Of a stretch of 35,567 nucleotides of DNA, positions 17,641 through 29,348 are shown in pieces (position 1 is the stretch's first letter; each line of letters begins with the position of its first letter). The position numbers and the translations under genes are program-made. Location of the stretch: NCBI GenBank assembly GCA_026770585.1, contig MU646334.1:993050-1028616 (forward strand), read 5' to 3'. Source of the DNA: Baffinella frigidus (taxonomy: Eukaryota; Cryptophyceae; Cryptomonadales; Baffinellaceae). The notes beneath the pieces were generated by a model. The model did not search any database. It saw only the letters and a list, made by a program, of their open reading frames with translations, and was not told where the DNA came from.

Positions 17641-17940
17641 AGATTGTATTTCAGATTTGGCTTGTTTTTGTTGCTTTGTTCAGGAACCCCGACGGGTGGG
17701 GTATTCCGTGCTCGTTCTTGGAGCCGTTTGCTCGTTCTTGGAGCCGTTTTTGTGCTAAAAATTGCCTTTTGAGAAAGTTTTCCCATCAAAAATCGTGGAT
17801 CATGGAGGACCAGAGAGGAAACCCCGGTGAATGAATCCTACGAGCATCGAACGCTTGTTGAGGGCCATCCCTCGAGATGTTAGGGAGGATGGGTGCGACG
17901 ACTGATCGTAAAGAAGGGGGGGGTTAGCCGTTCCCCGTTT
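17641..17940. other. Unique spacer between telomere-type arrays
   Basis: Contains a direct repeat of TGCTCGTTCTTGGAGCCGTT (17710–17750). No gene is recognised. Confidence 0.3.
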
Positions 17941-18420
17941 TAACCCTAAACCCTGAACCCTGAACCTTGAACCCTGAATCATAAACCCTAAACCCTAAAC
18001 CCAAAACCCTAAACCCTAAACCCTAAACCCTAAACCCTAAACCCTAAACCCTAAACCCTAAACCCTAAACCCTAAACCCTAAACATTGACCCCCAAACAC
18101 AAAACACTAAACACTAAACACTTAACAAGTAACACGTAACACTAAACACTAAACACTAAACACTAAACACTAAACCCTAAACCCTAAACACTAAACCCTT
18201 AACACTAAACACTAAACACTAAACACTAAACACTCAATCCTAAACCGTTAACCCTAAACTCTGAACCCTAAACCTTTGACCCTAAACTCTCCTCACCAAA
18301 CCCGAAACCCGAAACCCGAAACCTGAAACCTAAACCCTAAACTCTAAACCCTTAACTCTAAATCCTAAACCCTAAACCCTAAACCTTAAATCCTAAAACC
18401 TAAACCCCAAACCCTGACGG
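17941..18420 (-). repeat. CCCTAAA array with an internal CACTAAA block
   Basis: Perfect CCCTAAA units 17986–18084, then ACACTAA variant units 18085–18240, then mixed repeats. Directly upstream of the peptidase gene. It could be intergenic or part of an unseen 5' intron. Confidence 0.9.
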
Positions 18421-19193
18421 TCCTTAGTTCCAAAAATATTTTAGTTCAGATTTGGCTTAGCGTTGGAGCAAGTTCGTACTTTGGAGTTGTTTAAAATACC
18501 TGGTTTTGCACCAGGAATATTTTAGATGGACTTTGTACGCGATAGAATCTGTGCTGGGAGCTACTGTCTGAGCTCGAACATTGAAACGGGTTCGGTTTTT
18601 CTCGATCCTGATACTAATTTCGTCGAAAGATGGACTATGGTCCCAAAAAAGACCGGACATTTCACACGGTGGGAATTTGTATAGGAAATTACGGTTGAAT
18701 TAAATCGAAAATTTGATTCCAGAGAGACGTCTCAAAATTCGAGGTCGCATAGAGCTAGGGCCCTAGGGCGGTGCGTTTTCTTACTTTCAGCGGGACTGAA
18801 GGGTTCAAGGGGGCGCGGGTTCTTGTATTCGAGGGACCCTGGCGTTGGTGTGTGCGGTGAAAGCCCACCCGACACTTGTTGCCGTCGAGATTTCCGTGCT
18901 GTTCAAGTCCGTAAGGTTCTTCGAGCTCCCAACATACTATGTTGAACATAGGCGGACATGAAAGATTTGACCAGTTAACTTTTTTTCGTCGTTGGAGCCG
19001 TTTTCGTTATGGAAGCGTCAAGCCCTCGACACTTTCCTGGGACCTGAAGCGGATCAAATCCCCTCTCAGCTCACCCCTTTTCCTTAGTGCAGGCCCGAAA
19101 GGGGATTTGGTCCGCTTCAGCTCCCAGAAACGTGTCGAGGACTCGACGCTTCCGAAACTAGTTCGTTCCAGGCAGGGATCGGAAGCAAGCAAG
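18421..19193. other. Region upstream of the first peptidase exon, with a foldback at 19012–19154
   Basis: The foldback has arms AAGCGTCAAGCCCTCGACAC and GTGTCGAGGACTCGACGCTT-like, with GAAGCGGATCAAATCCCCT pairing inside. 18655–18670 carries a CACACGGTGGGAATTTG family G end. No transit-peptide exon for gene 3 was found. Either ATG 19194 is the start, or N-terminal exons remain unseen. Confidence 0.5.
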
Positions 19194-19306
19194 ATGCCTC
19201 CGGCAGCCAAGGACAAGCTGCTGGAGTCGCACCCGCGTGTGGTGCGGTCGCAACTCCCCAACGGCTTCAAGATCGTGTACCTCGAGAACGAGTACCCTAA
19301 CGACAG
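19194..19306 (+). CDS. Gene 3 exon 1
   Basis: [20 protein letters not shown], then [17 protein letters not shown] plus a split Arg. The LPNG..Y.L.N pattern is the usual start of the M16 catalytic domain. The ATG sits in a favourable AAGATGCC context, but the frame is open upstream, so the start is provisional. Donor AACGACAG|GTGCTC, outgoing two bases. Confidence 0.7.
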
Positions 19307-22300
19307 GTGCTCTCTCGCCGCCGATTCCTTTCCCAATCGAAAGCATCGTGGCCCACCTAGGATTCCGCGTTGATGGGTGTGGTGGAAAGGGGGCCTCGGG
19401 ACAGACCGCGCCATATGCATGCACGGCACTAGCCCCGTTGGCCCACACCCAAGTTCCTGCCGCGTCAAGCGACCGGCGGGTGTGAAGCGAGTTCGATCCG
19501 TGACTCGAAGCGAGTTCGATCCGTGACTTCATGCTCACGGAATACAAGCTCAGGGGAGACCGTGGGCTATCTGGGTGTTGTGTGCCAACTGTAACACTGC
19601 CGCTACTGTCGTTCGTAGCATACGTCCAGTCCTGGATTCCGCCCTGGGCCTAGGATCTCTAGATCATGAAGACACGGAACTTCAGCTCCTCCAAGACAGC
19701 CCTTTTTAAGTTCCCTTGATTTGTACCTGAGGTCGTCGGATTCCGACGACTCGTGGTACACATCAGTGGGTTCGAAAAGACGATTTGCTCCCACTCCGAG
19801 GGCTGGTGGAAGACAGCACGGGCCAATCATGTTCAGGATTCGCGGAAACTGAGCGGAAGCCTCGCCACGGACGGGTGTGGAACAGGCCTCTAGCTCTGTC
19901 TCAGTCTATTTGGGCTCGGCAAAGAGGGTTTCCGCTTCTCTTCTTCTTCTTTGTTACTCTCGATACAGGTCCTAAATGAGGCCCTGGAGCCTTGAGTTGA
20001 GTGATACAAAAGTCCATGAGCCTTTAGTGTTTCCGCCCACTCTCACCACGCCAGATTGCAGGTGGGGGTTGATTTTTTTAAACCGCGTCTGAGAGCGGTT
20101 GTTGACTTTTGAGAATCACTTCCCTCAGGAGGAATTGACTTTTGGCGACCCCTTCCAAGGCTCTGGCTGGCAGGGCTGGTGGACCGTGGCTGGCAAAACG
20201 TTCTAGACTAGAAAAGCAACTCTTCGTTGCTTTTCTAGAAAAGCAACTCCAGTACAGAAAGACAAACATACAGATCCGTGTAGTACCAAAACCCCGCAGG
20301 GGGTCTTAGAATGTGGTCATGCTGGTCTTGTAATCAATAAATTCTCTCTGACATAATCCTCAAGGTATCGCGGCATCGTGGCAGGTTCGTAAACCCTGAA
20401 ACTTAAACCCTTTTAAGTTTCAAACCTACACCCTGAATCCTTAACCAGGTTCAGCGCGTTCCTGGACGTTGCAGTGGGGTCGATCGATTATCAGAAAGCC
20501 CCTCCCATTCGGACCCTACAGTTGTCCTATTCCGGGGACCAGGCTTCTCTCAAGGGAGAATATTCCCTGGACCCTAAACCCCAACCCATAACCCCCCTTT
20601 GCAGGTTGAGTGCATTCCTGGACGTTGCAGTGGGGTCGATTCATGAGGAGGATGACCAGATGAGGAGATAATGATACCTCAACCAACGGAGCCATGTGCA
20701 CATCACGTCGACCAACTGAGCCATGCTCACAGCGGATTAAAAGGGACGTACGCTCCTGGTACTAATTTTGTGTTATCCTTTCTCACCCCCCATCGGTGAG
20801 TCTAACGCTGGTGTTATCCTTCCGCAGGTTCAGCGCGTTCCTGGACGTCGCAGTGGGGTCGATCGATGAGGAGGATGACCAGGAGGGTCGAGAGAGAGAG
20901 AGAGAGAGCGAGGAGAGAGAGAGAGGGGAGAGAGAGAGAGAGAGCGAGAGCGAGAGGGAGAGAGCGAGAGAGAGCGAGAGCGAGAGAGAGGAGCCCTACA
21001 CACCCTAAACACCTACCCCCCCTTTGCAGGTTCAGCGCGTTCTTGGACGTAGCAGTGGGGTCGATCGATGAGGAGGATGCCCAGCAGGGTCGAGAGCGAG
21101 AGAGAGGGAGAGGGAGGGGGAGAGAGAGAGCGAGATAGAGAGAGAGAGCGAGAGCGAGAGGGAGAGAGCGAGAGAGAGCGAGAGCGAGAGAGAGGAGCCC
21201 TACACACCCTAAACACCTACCCCCCCTTTGCAGGTTCAGCGCGTTCCTGGACGTAGCAGTGGGGTCGATCGATGAGGAGGATGATCAGCAGGGGTTGGCA
21301 CACTACCTCGAACACCTCGTCTTCCTCGGCACTGGTACCGTCCGTTCTTAAGTTGCCATTCTCCTCGTCTGGTACAAATCCGTCAACTTTGGAGCGTAAA
21401 GGTGCCGGGCCTCACCACATTGGTGAGACCAAATAGACCGGATGTCGCAGTGGGGTCGATCGATGAGGAGGAAGATCAACAGGGTCTGGCACACTACCTC
21501 GAACACCTCGTCTTCCTCGGCACTGGTACAGACCGTCTGTTTTGACCACACGTGGGTTGGTGCGGGGGGGGGGGGGTGGCTAATGGCATAAGTAATTTTA
21601 CTTATGAATCCTAATTAAATCAATTAACAATCCTAGATGGAGAACCTGGGCGCGGCGGAAGAGCGCCTTGACGTTGTTCGGGTCCCACCTGAGCGCATGC
21701 TCTGCCTCAACCGGGTTGACGACCGATAATTCTCAAGTTGACATGCGGTAAAAATCCGTCAACTTTGGAACGGGGAAGAGCCTGTTCTCACACCACATTG
21801 GTGGGATCAAATATCCTCGGCGCTAGTACCGTCCGTTCTTAAGTTGACATGCTGGGTGTGGTACGAATCCGTCAACTTTGGAGCGTAAAAGAGCCTGGTC
21901 TCACCAAGACCGAATAGACTGATTGGCGAGACCAAATAGAAAACAATGGTGAGGCCAAATAGACGGAGCTTCGGTGCTCGAGGCACCTCCTTTTTCTCGG
22001 CACTGGCCACACAGCGGACTTCGAAGGGATTTCGAATAACCCCCAATCGATAAGATCTAGGACCCTACGGTAGGCAGCCCGTAGGGGCATAGGGAGGTTC
22101 CTACGGATAAGGTAACGGAAACTCGGGCACTGAGTGCCCGAAAATCCCCTCGTAGCCCGCTGTTTGGTACCGTCCGCCCCCACCAAATGGACTGAGACAG
22201 AGCTAGGATGTGTATCGAATAAACTGAGACTGATCTAGGATTTGTTACTCGACCTCGTCCGGTCTCTCCTACCGCTCACCACGCCAGAGTCTTGGAAGGG

Positions 22301-25300
22301 GTCACCAAAAGTCAATTCCCCCTTCAGAGCAGCGGTTTTCAAAAGTCATCGCCGTACAGGGGTATGGTCGAAAAGAGCCGAACCCCCTGGAACAGTCTGG
22401 CGTGGCAGTCTATTTGGTCCCACCAATTTGATGAGCCCAGGCTCTTTTCCTCTCCAAAGTTGACGAAATTTAAAGTTGAGGCTCCCACCTTTTAAAAGTG
22501 TTTCCCGTACCCGCTCGGTGGGCTACGAGGGGTTCGTTGACCCTGGATTCCAGGGTGATACGTGACCAATTTGCATCAGAAAAATCCGTAAAGTTGATTT
22601 TCTTCAGGAAAGTTGACTTTTGATGAAAGGTTCGTAGCCCACCGTGTGGAAACAAAAAATCATCGCGCATGGCAACTGCTCCAATTGCTGACTTTTGGCG
22701 TGTTCCCGGGAAAGGATCCCAGAAGTAACTTAAGAAAAAAATCGCACTTGTGACCTGGCGCGGCCCCACTCAGAAAAGTGGGAAATGGCCGAGGAGGTTC
22801 ATAGGCTAACGGCCTGAAAATAGGGTAGTTGGGCATACGGCATTGCCTAGGACCTCCTACCGTAGGCCGAGGGATCCCAGGACCAAAAAGTCTCGGCCTA
22901 CGGTAGGAGGTCCTAGGCTATCCCGTAGGCCTGACTACCCCATTTTCAGGCCGTTACCCTATTAAGGTGAGGGATCTGATGGGATGGGGACCCTCAGAAT
23001 GTCGTTCGGCGGCAACACCAACGCGTTTCTCTCTATACACGGCGTTTTCCTGCCCATAAACGGCGTTTTCCTATCCATAAACAGCGCTTTCCTGTCCATC
23101 AATAAACGGCGCCTTCCTGTCCGTAAACGACGCTTTCCTGTGCATAATTTTTTTCTCTGCGCGCAGAAAAGTGGAAGACAGCTGAGGAAACGAAGGACCT
23201 GATGGGCACGCTCGGAATGTCGTTCGGCGGGGACACCAACGCTTTCCTGTCCATAAACAGCGCTTTACTGTGCATAAACGGCGCTTTCCTGTCCATACAC
23301 GGCTTTTCCCTGTCAACAAACAGCGCGTTCCTGTCCGTAAAACGACGCTTTCCTGTCAATAAACAGATTTTACCTGTCCATAAACGGTGTTTTTTTCTGT
23401 GCGCGCAGAGAAGTGGAAGACAGCCGAGGAGATGAAGGATCTGATGGGCACGCTCGGAATGTCGTTCGGCGGGGACACCAACGCTTTCCTGTCCATAAAC
23501 AGCGCTTTCTTGTACATACACGGCGCTTTCCTGTCAATAAACAGCTTTTTCCTTTTAACAAACAGCGCTTTCCTGTCAATAAACGGCGCTTTCCTGTGCA
23601 TGAACTTTTTTTTGTACTGCGCAGAGAAGTGGAAGACAGCCGAGGAGATGAAGGACCTGATGGGCACGCTCGGGATGTCGTTCGGCGGGGACACCAACGC
23701 CTTCCTGTCCATGCACGGCGCTTTCCTGCACATAAACGGCGCTTTCCTGTCAATAAACAGCTTTTTCCTGTTAACAAACAGCGCTTTCCTGCCAGTAAAC
23801 AGATTTTTCCTGTCCGTAAACGACTCTTTCCTGTGCATAAACGGTGTTTTTTTGTACTGCGCGCAGAGAAGTGGAAGACAGCGGAGGAAATGAAGGACCT
23901 GATGGGCACGCTCGGGATGTCCTTCGGCGGGGACACCAACGCGAGCACGGACCACCGCAGCACGATCTACACCATGGACGCACCCGCGGGGAAAGACAAG
24001 GTACCTCCCGAAACGACTAAATATAACCGTTTTGCGGCATCGAAAATTACTACACAAATGTTTAACTAATACTAGTAAGATCCAACGGTGTAGTAATTTT
24101 CGTTGCCAGAAACGGGCAAGTCGAATCGTGTTCGCGAGACAGACGCGAGCACGGACCGCCGCAGCACGATCTACACTTTGGAAGCGCCCGCCGGGAAAGA
24201 CAAGGTGAAGGCTCAACTTTCGAAACGAATAAATATGTTAGTTTCTGTCACAACGAAAATTACCACACACCGGGGCCATAATGGCACTGGTAAAGAATTT
24301 GTGTCTTAACACACATGTCTCGACCGCCCCGGTGTGTCTAACACACATGTCGCGTCCTCCAGGTGTGTGTCTAAGACATACATCGGTGTGTATAACACAC
24401 ATGTCGCGTCCATCCAGGTGTATCTAACGTACATATCGGTGTGTATAACACTCATCTCGGTGTGTCTACCCCATATGTCGGCGTGTTTAACACACACATC
24501 ACGTCCACCCCGGTGTATCCAACCCACATATCGGTGTGTCTAACACACACGTCGCGTCCGCAGGTGAAGCTCGTGGTGGAGATCCTGTACGAGATGATGT
24601 TCAAGGCCCTCCTCCTGGACGCGAACATCGACACGGAGCGCGGCCCGATCCTCTCCGAGAAACAGATGCGCAACACCATTGGCTACCGCAGGTCCTGTTT
24701 CAGTCTATTTGGGTTTACAAATTTGGTGGGCGCGGGGTCGTTTTCGACAAAAAGTTGACGAATTTGTACCGCGGACCCAGCATGTCAACTTAAGCATAGT
24801 CTGCCAACCTGAGCGTGGACTCGGAACGCGGCCCGATTCTCATGGAGAAACAGATGCGCAACACCATCGGATACCGCAGGTTCCCGCCCCAAAGTTGACG
24901 GGTTTGTACCGCGAACCCGGGATGTCAACTTAAGCATAGTCTGCCAACGTGGACTCGGAACGCGGCCCGAGAAACAGATGCGCAACACCATCGGATACCG
25001 CAGGTTATTTGGGTTGCCAATTCCGTGGGCCCGGGGTCTTTTCCGCCCCAAAGTTGACGGATTTGTGCCGCGGGCCCGGAATGTCAACTTAAGCATAGTC
25101 TGCCAACGTGGACTCGCAACGCGGCCCGATTTTGAGCGAGAAACAGATGCGCATACCATCGGCTACCGCAGGTTATTTGGATTTACAAATTTGGTGGGCG
25201 CGGGGTCGTTTTCGACAAAAAGTTGACGGGTTTGTACCGCGAAACCGGGATGTCAACTTAAGCATAGTCTGCCAACGTGAACTCGGAACGCCCCCCGATT

Positions 25301-28300
25301 TTCAGCCGCTGTGCCTCACTCTATTTGGGCCCACCAATATGCTGGCGAGCCCGGGATCGTTTTCGACAGAACGTTGACGGGTTTGTACCGCACACCCAGC
25401 ATGTCAACTTGAGAGAAGTAAACGAAGACGCTTACTAGGCGGCCCAACTAATTGTTAGCCCCCTCCCATGTAACCGGTGGCCTTACTAAATGTTAGCCTC
25501 CATGGAATGAAAAAAGGTCCATCAAGATGCTCGATAGGAGCTTGAATAGGAGAAATTAGTTAGGGCATAGCAGATTCAATTAGGCCTCCTAATTAATGGG
25601 CATGATGCATGCGACGAACCGCATCCCCCCCCGCCTCCCCATCAGACGGGTGTCGTAGTCCCCAGCATCTTGCTCTGAGCAGGATGTTTGTGAATACGAC
25701 ACTCATCGATGATTGCATCGTCTTTAATGATGTGTGCTTTAGAATCCGAGCATGACACCACGGCGAAAACAGGTCACAATCAAGATGCTGGGCATGATGC
25801 ATGCGTCAGTCCCGCTAATTCGCGGCTTCATTTAATTAGGCGGCCTTACCAAATGTTAGCCTCCCGGCCTTACTAATTGCTAGCCTCCCCTAACGAACGC
25901 AGGTCAATCAAGATGCTGGGGATGATGCACGCGACCGAAAGTCCCTTTGTATTTCGGGCCTCTCTTAATCCGCAACCCTCAAACCTCTGTGGCATGTCAT
26001 CGTCTTTGGTGACGACTTGCTCAGAAGGTGCCCAGTACCTTCTGAAACCAAGCCTTGAGCAGGTCGATCAAGATGCTGGGGATGATGCATGCGGCCAACC
26101 GCATTCCCCTCCGCCTCCCCATCGGACTTGAGGAGCAGGTCACTCAACCCTGAACCCGAAACCGTAAACCCTAGACCCTGAGACCTAAACCCTAAACCCT
26201 AAACCCTAAACCCTAAACCCTAAACCCTAAACCCTAAACCCTAAACCCTAAACCCTAAACCCTAAACCCTAAACCCTAAACCCTAAACCCTAAACCCTAA
26301 ACCCTAAACCCTAAACCCTAAACCCTAAACCCTAAACCCTAAACCCTAAACCTTCAACCTTCAACCCAAAACCCTAAACCCTACACCCGAGGAGCAGATC
26401 AAGTCCTTTTCGTCGAAAGACCTTCGCCGCTTCTACGACAAATGGTCTTCAAGCCTGAACCCTACACCCTACAACCAACACCCTAAACCCTACACCCTCA
26501 ACCCTCAACCCTTCACCCTCAACCCTCAACCCCACACCCTACACCCTCAACTCTGAACCCTACACCCGAAACCCGAAACCCTAAACCCGACACCAAAACC
26601 CCTAAACCTGAAACCCTAAACCCCGAACCCTACACCCTCAACCCTCGACCATAAACCCTCAACCTGAAACCCTAAACCCTCAACCCCAAACCTCAAATCC
26701 AAACCTTAAACCCTGCCAAGAAAGCCGCGCTCCAGTGGTTGGGGGTTAGTGTTCAAGACTTAGGCCAGGGGTCCTGCCACGACGAACTGCTCGGTTCGTA
26801 TGCCTCCGTGCCCGCTCCGTGCCCTGGTGTCGGGTTTAGGGTTTCGGGTGTAGGGTGTAGGGTTCAGAGTTGAAGGTGTAGGGTGTAGGGTTGAGGGTTG
26901 AGGGTGTAGGGTTGAGGGTTGAGGTTGTAGGGTTTAGGGTGTTGGTCCCCTAAGCCCTGCTGAATCATACGTACCCCGGGTGGGAATGTGTTGTGGCCAT
27001 TTTGGAAGGTTTCATGGGACGTATGTCTCGCGCGCGGACTGACACTTTTAGTTTCGGCTCCGCCTCAGTATGTTTTGCTTCTAGCCATCGAGTCTCGTCA
27101 CGGCTTTCTCTTTGCATCGGTTGCTTTGGAACACATTCCTCTCTCCCTCAGTACGCTCTCTCACACCGCGTTTCCGTCTGGAAAACTCAAACATGTTCAA
27201 ACTGTAGGCGGATTTGAACCGATTTGTGCTGATGCAAATTTGCACAAATGGCAGGTACTTCGCGGGGAACATGACGCTGTACGTCGCGGGGGTGTTCACT
27301 CTCTGGATCAGTTGCTTTACACTAAATCATCTCGTTGTCTCCCTCAGTATCATGATGCAATCTCTTGCTGACAGGGGGACATGACGCGGTTCGGTTGGAG
27401 GATAGCCCCTGGTGTAGGGGGGACGCACCGTGTTTGTTCATCACGTCCCGCCGACTTGTTTAACTCTCGTTCATCACGTCTAGCCGACTTGCTTACCGGG
27501 AGTCAACGGACAGGTACTTTGCCGGGAACATGACGCTGTACGTCGCGGGGGTGTTCTCTCCGGACGCTCTCTCGAAGGCGGTTGCTGCCACCTTCGGTGC
27601 CTCTCCTCCTCCTTTCATAAGTCTCGAGACTCGACAGTGGGCCGAAGCTACTGAGAAACCCATTCAATTTCGCCTTTATGTACCGCATCGGAGTGGCTAG
27701 GGTATGCGGTATGGCCCCTAGGAGGAGGCGTGTTCTCTCCGGACGCTCTCTCGAAGGCGGTCGCTGCCACCTTCGGTACTTCTTCTTCTCATTTCATTAC
27801 GCGCTAGCCTAGAAAAGAGTGCCCCACAGTTATACGCTCAAGCTCGCTCTCAATAGAGCTACACGTCACCCCCCCCCCCCACTGTCGCTTTACAGTACAA
27901 CCATCGCGCTCTCCCCCAGATGTCGCTCGCAAGCCCCCCACCTCTCTCTCTCAACCTCTCGATATTGCCTGCCAGGTCTGAATCTCGCGCTCAAACCCTC
28001 GACCAGGGTCGTAAACTGTCCGTAAGAGATTTAACATGATACCCGCACAGAACCTGCCTGTACGAGAGTTAATTTCTCAAATCCTTGACCAGGGAAGCCC
28101 GTAACTTCTCAAACCCTCGACCAGAGACGCCCATAACTTCTCAAACCCTCCGGCAGGGAAGCCCGCAATTTATGAAACCTTCGACCAGCAAAGCCCATAA
28201 TTTCTCAAACCCTCGAGCAGGGAAGGCACCCGTCCGCCCACCCGCGGTTGTGCCGACGCATGAGCGATAATATATACGACCCTACGGTAGGCAACAGCGT

Positions 28301-29308
28301 AGGGACATAGAGGGGTTCCTACGGATAAGGTAACGGAGAGTTAATTTCTCATAACCTTGAGCAGGGAAGGCACCCGTGCGCCCGCCCGCGGCTGTGCCGA
28401 CGCGCGAACCGGTGCTCCTAAATCCTAAACCCTGAACCCTAAACCCTAAACCCTGAACCCTGAACCCTAAACCTTAAAACCTAAACCCTGAACCCTATTC
28501 CACAAACCTTAGACCCTACCTCTAAACCCTAAACCCTAAACCCTGAACCCTAACCCTAAACCCTGAACCCTAAACCCTAAACCCTAAACCCTAAACCCTA
28601 AACCCTAAGCCCTAAACCCTAAACCCTAAACCCTAAACCCTAATCCACAAACCGTAGACCCATCCTAAACCCTAAACCCTAAACCCTCACCCTAAACCCT
28701 AATCCACAAACCCTAGACCTTAGACCCTAGACCTGTGAAGCCAGTTCAACACTGAGGTGTCATTACCCCCCATGTCATCTTAGCATGGGAATTGATGTCA
28801 TCTTAGCATGGGAATTGCCGATGCGTGAGTCGGTGGCCCTAAACCGTGAACCCTAACTCTAATCCCTAAACTCTACACCCTCAACACGTGAGCCGGTGCT
28901 CCCCCACATCTCTTCTCTTCTTTGTTACTCACATGCCTAGAGATGAGTGATCTACAATTTATGAGCCTTAAGACGCGCGAGCCGGTGCGCTCCATGTCAT
29001 CTTAGCACGGGAATTATTTGTACTGGCACGTCCGCATTGTACCAATTGATGGACACGACTGAGCCGTCGCATGCACCGCCTGCCCCCCCCCTCACATTTT
29101 CCCGCCCATCCGTTCGCGGAAACGTTGTGCACCAGCGCTGCAGGTGGCATGGGTTTGACACATTTGTGTACGTGTATTTGTGTGCTGTACACTCGAACAC
29201 GCGTCGGTTGAGTGACGCATGTGTGTGCAGATCGTGCACACGTACGCGCGTCCGGACGGTGACCGCATCCGGATATATGTATATATGTATGTATATATAT
29301 GTATATAT

Positions 29309-29348
<40 letters not shown>

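Noticed and set aside
17000-18420. True chromosome end
   Set aside because: The arrays are degenerate, interrupted by unique DNA and flanked on both sides by genes, so they are interstitial telomere-type repeats. A subtelomeric location remains possible.
19487-19530. Two copies of GAAGCGAGTTCGATCCGTGA, with GTTCGATCC resembling a tRNA T-loop
   Set aside because: No matching stems, anticodon arm or acceptor stem can be folded around it. It is a 21-bp direct repeat.
20208-20238. CTAGAAAAGCAAC hairpin as a transcription terminator
   Set aside because: Intrinsic terminators of this type are bacterial, and the element lies in the first large intron of the peptidase gene. It is probably a small foldback.
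23167-24000. Regularly spaced exon 3 repeats resembling a CRISPR array
   Set aside because: The repeats encode peptidase exon sequence, the spacers are a minisatellite, and the setting is eukaryotic.
23356-24216. 286-codon minus-strand open frame across the exon 3 tandem region
   Set aside because: It is antisense to the plus-strand exon copies and the 21-bp minisatellite. The plus strand has splice signals and M16 similarity.
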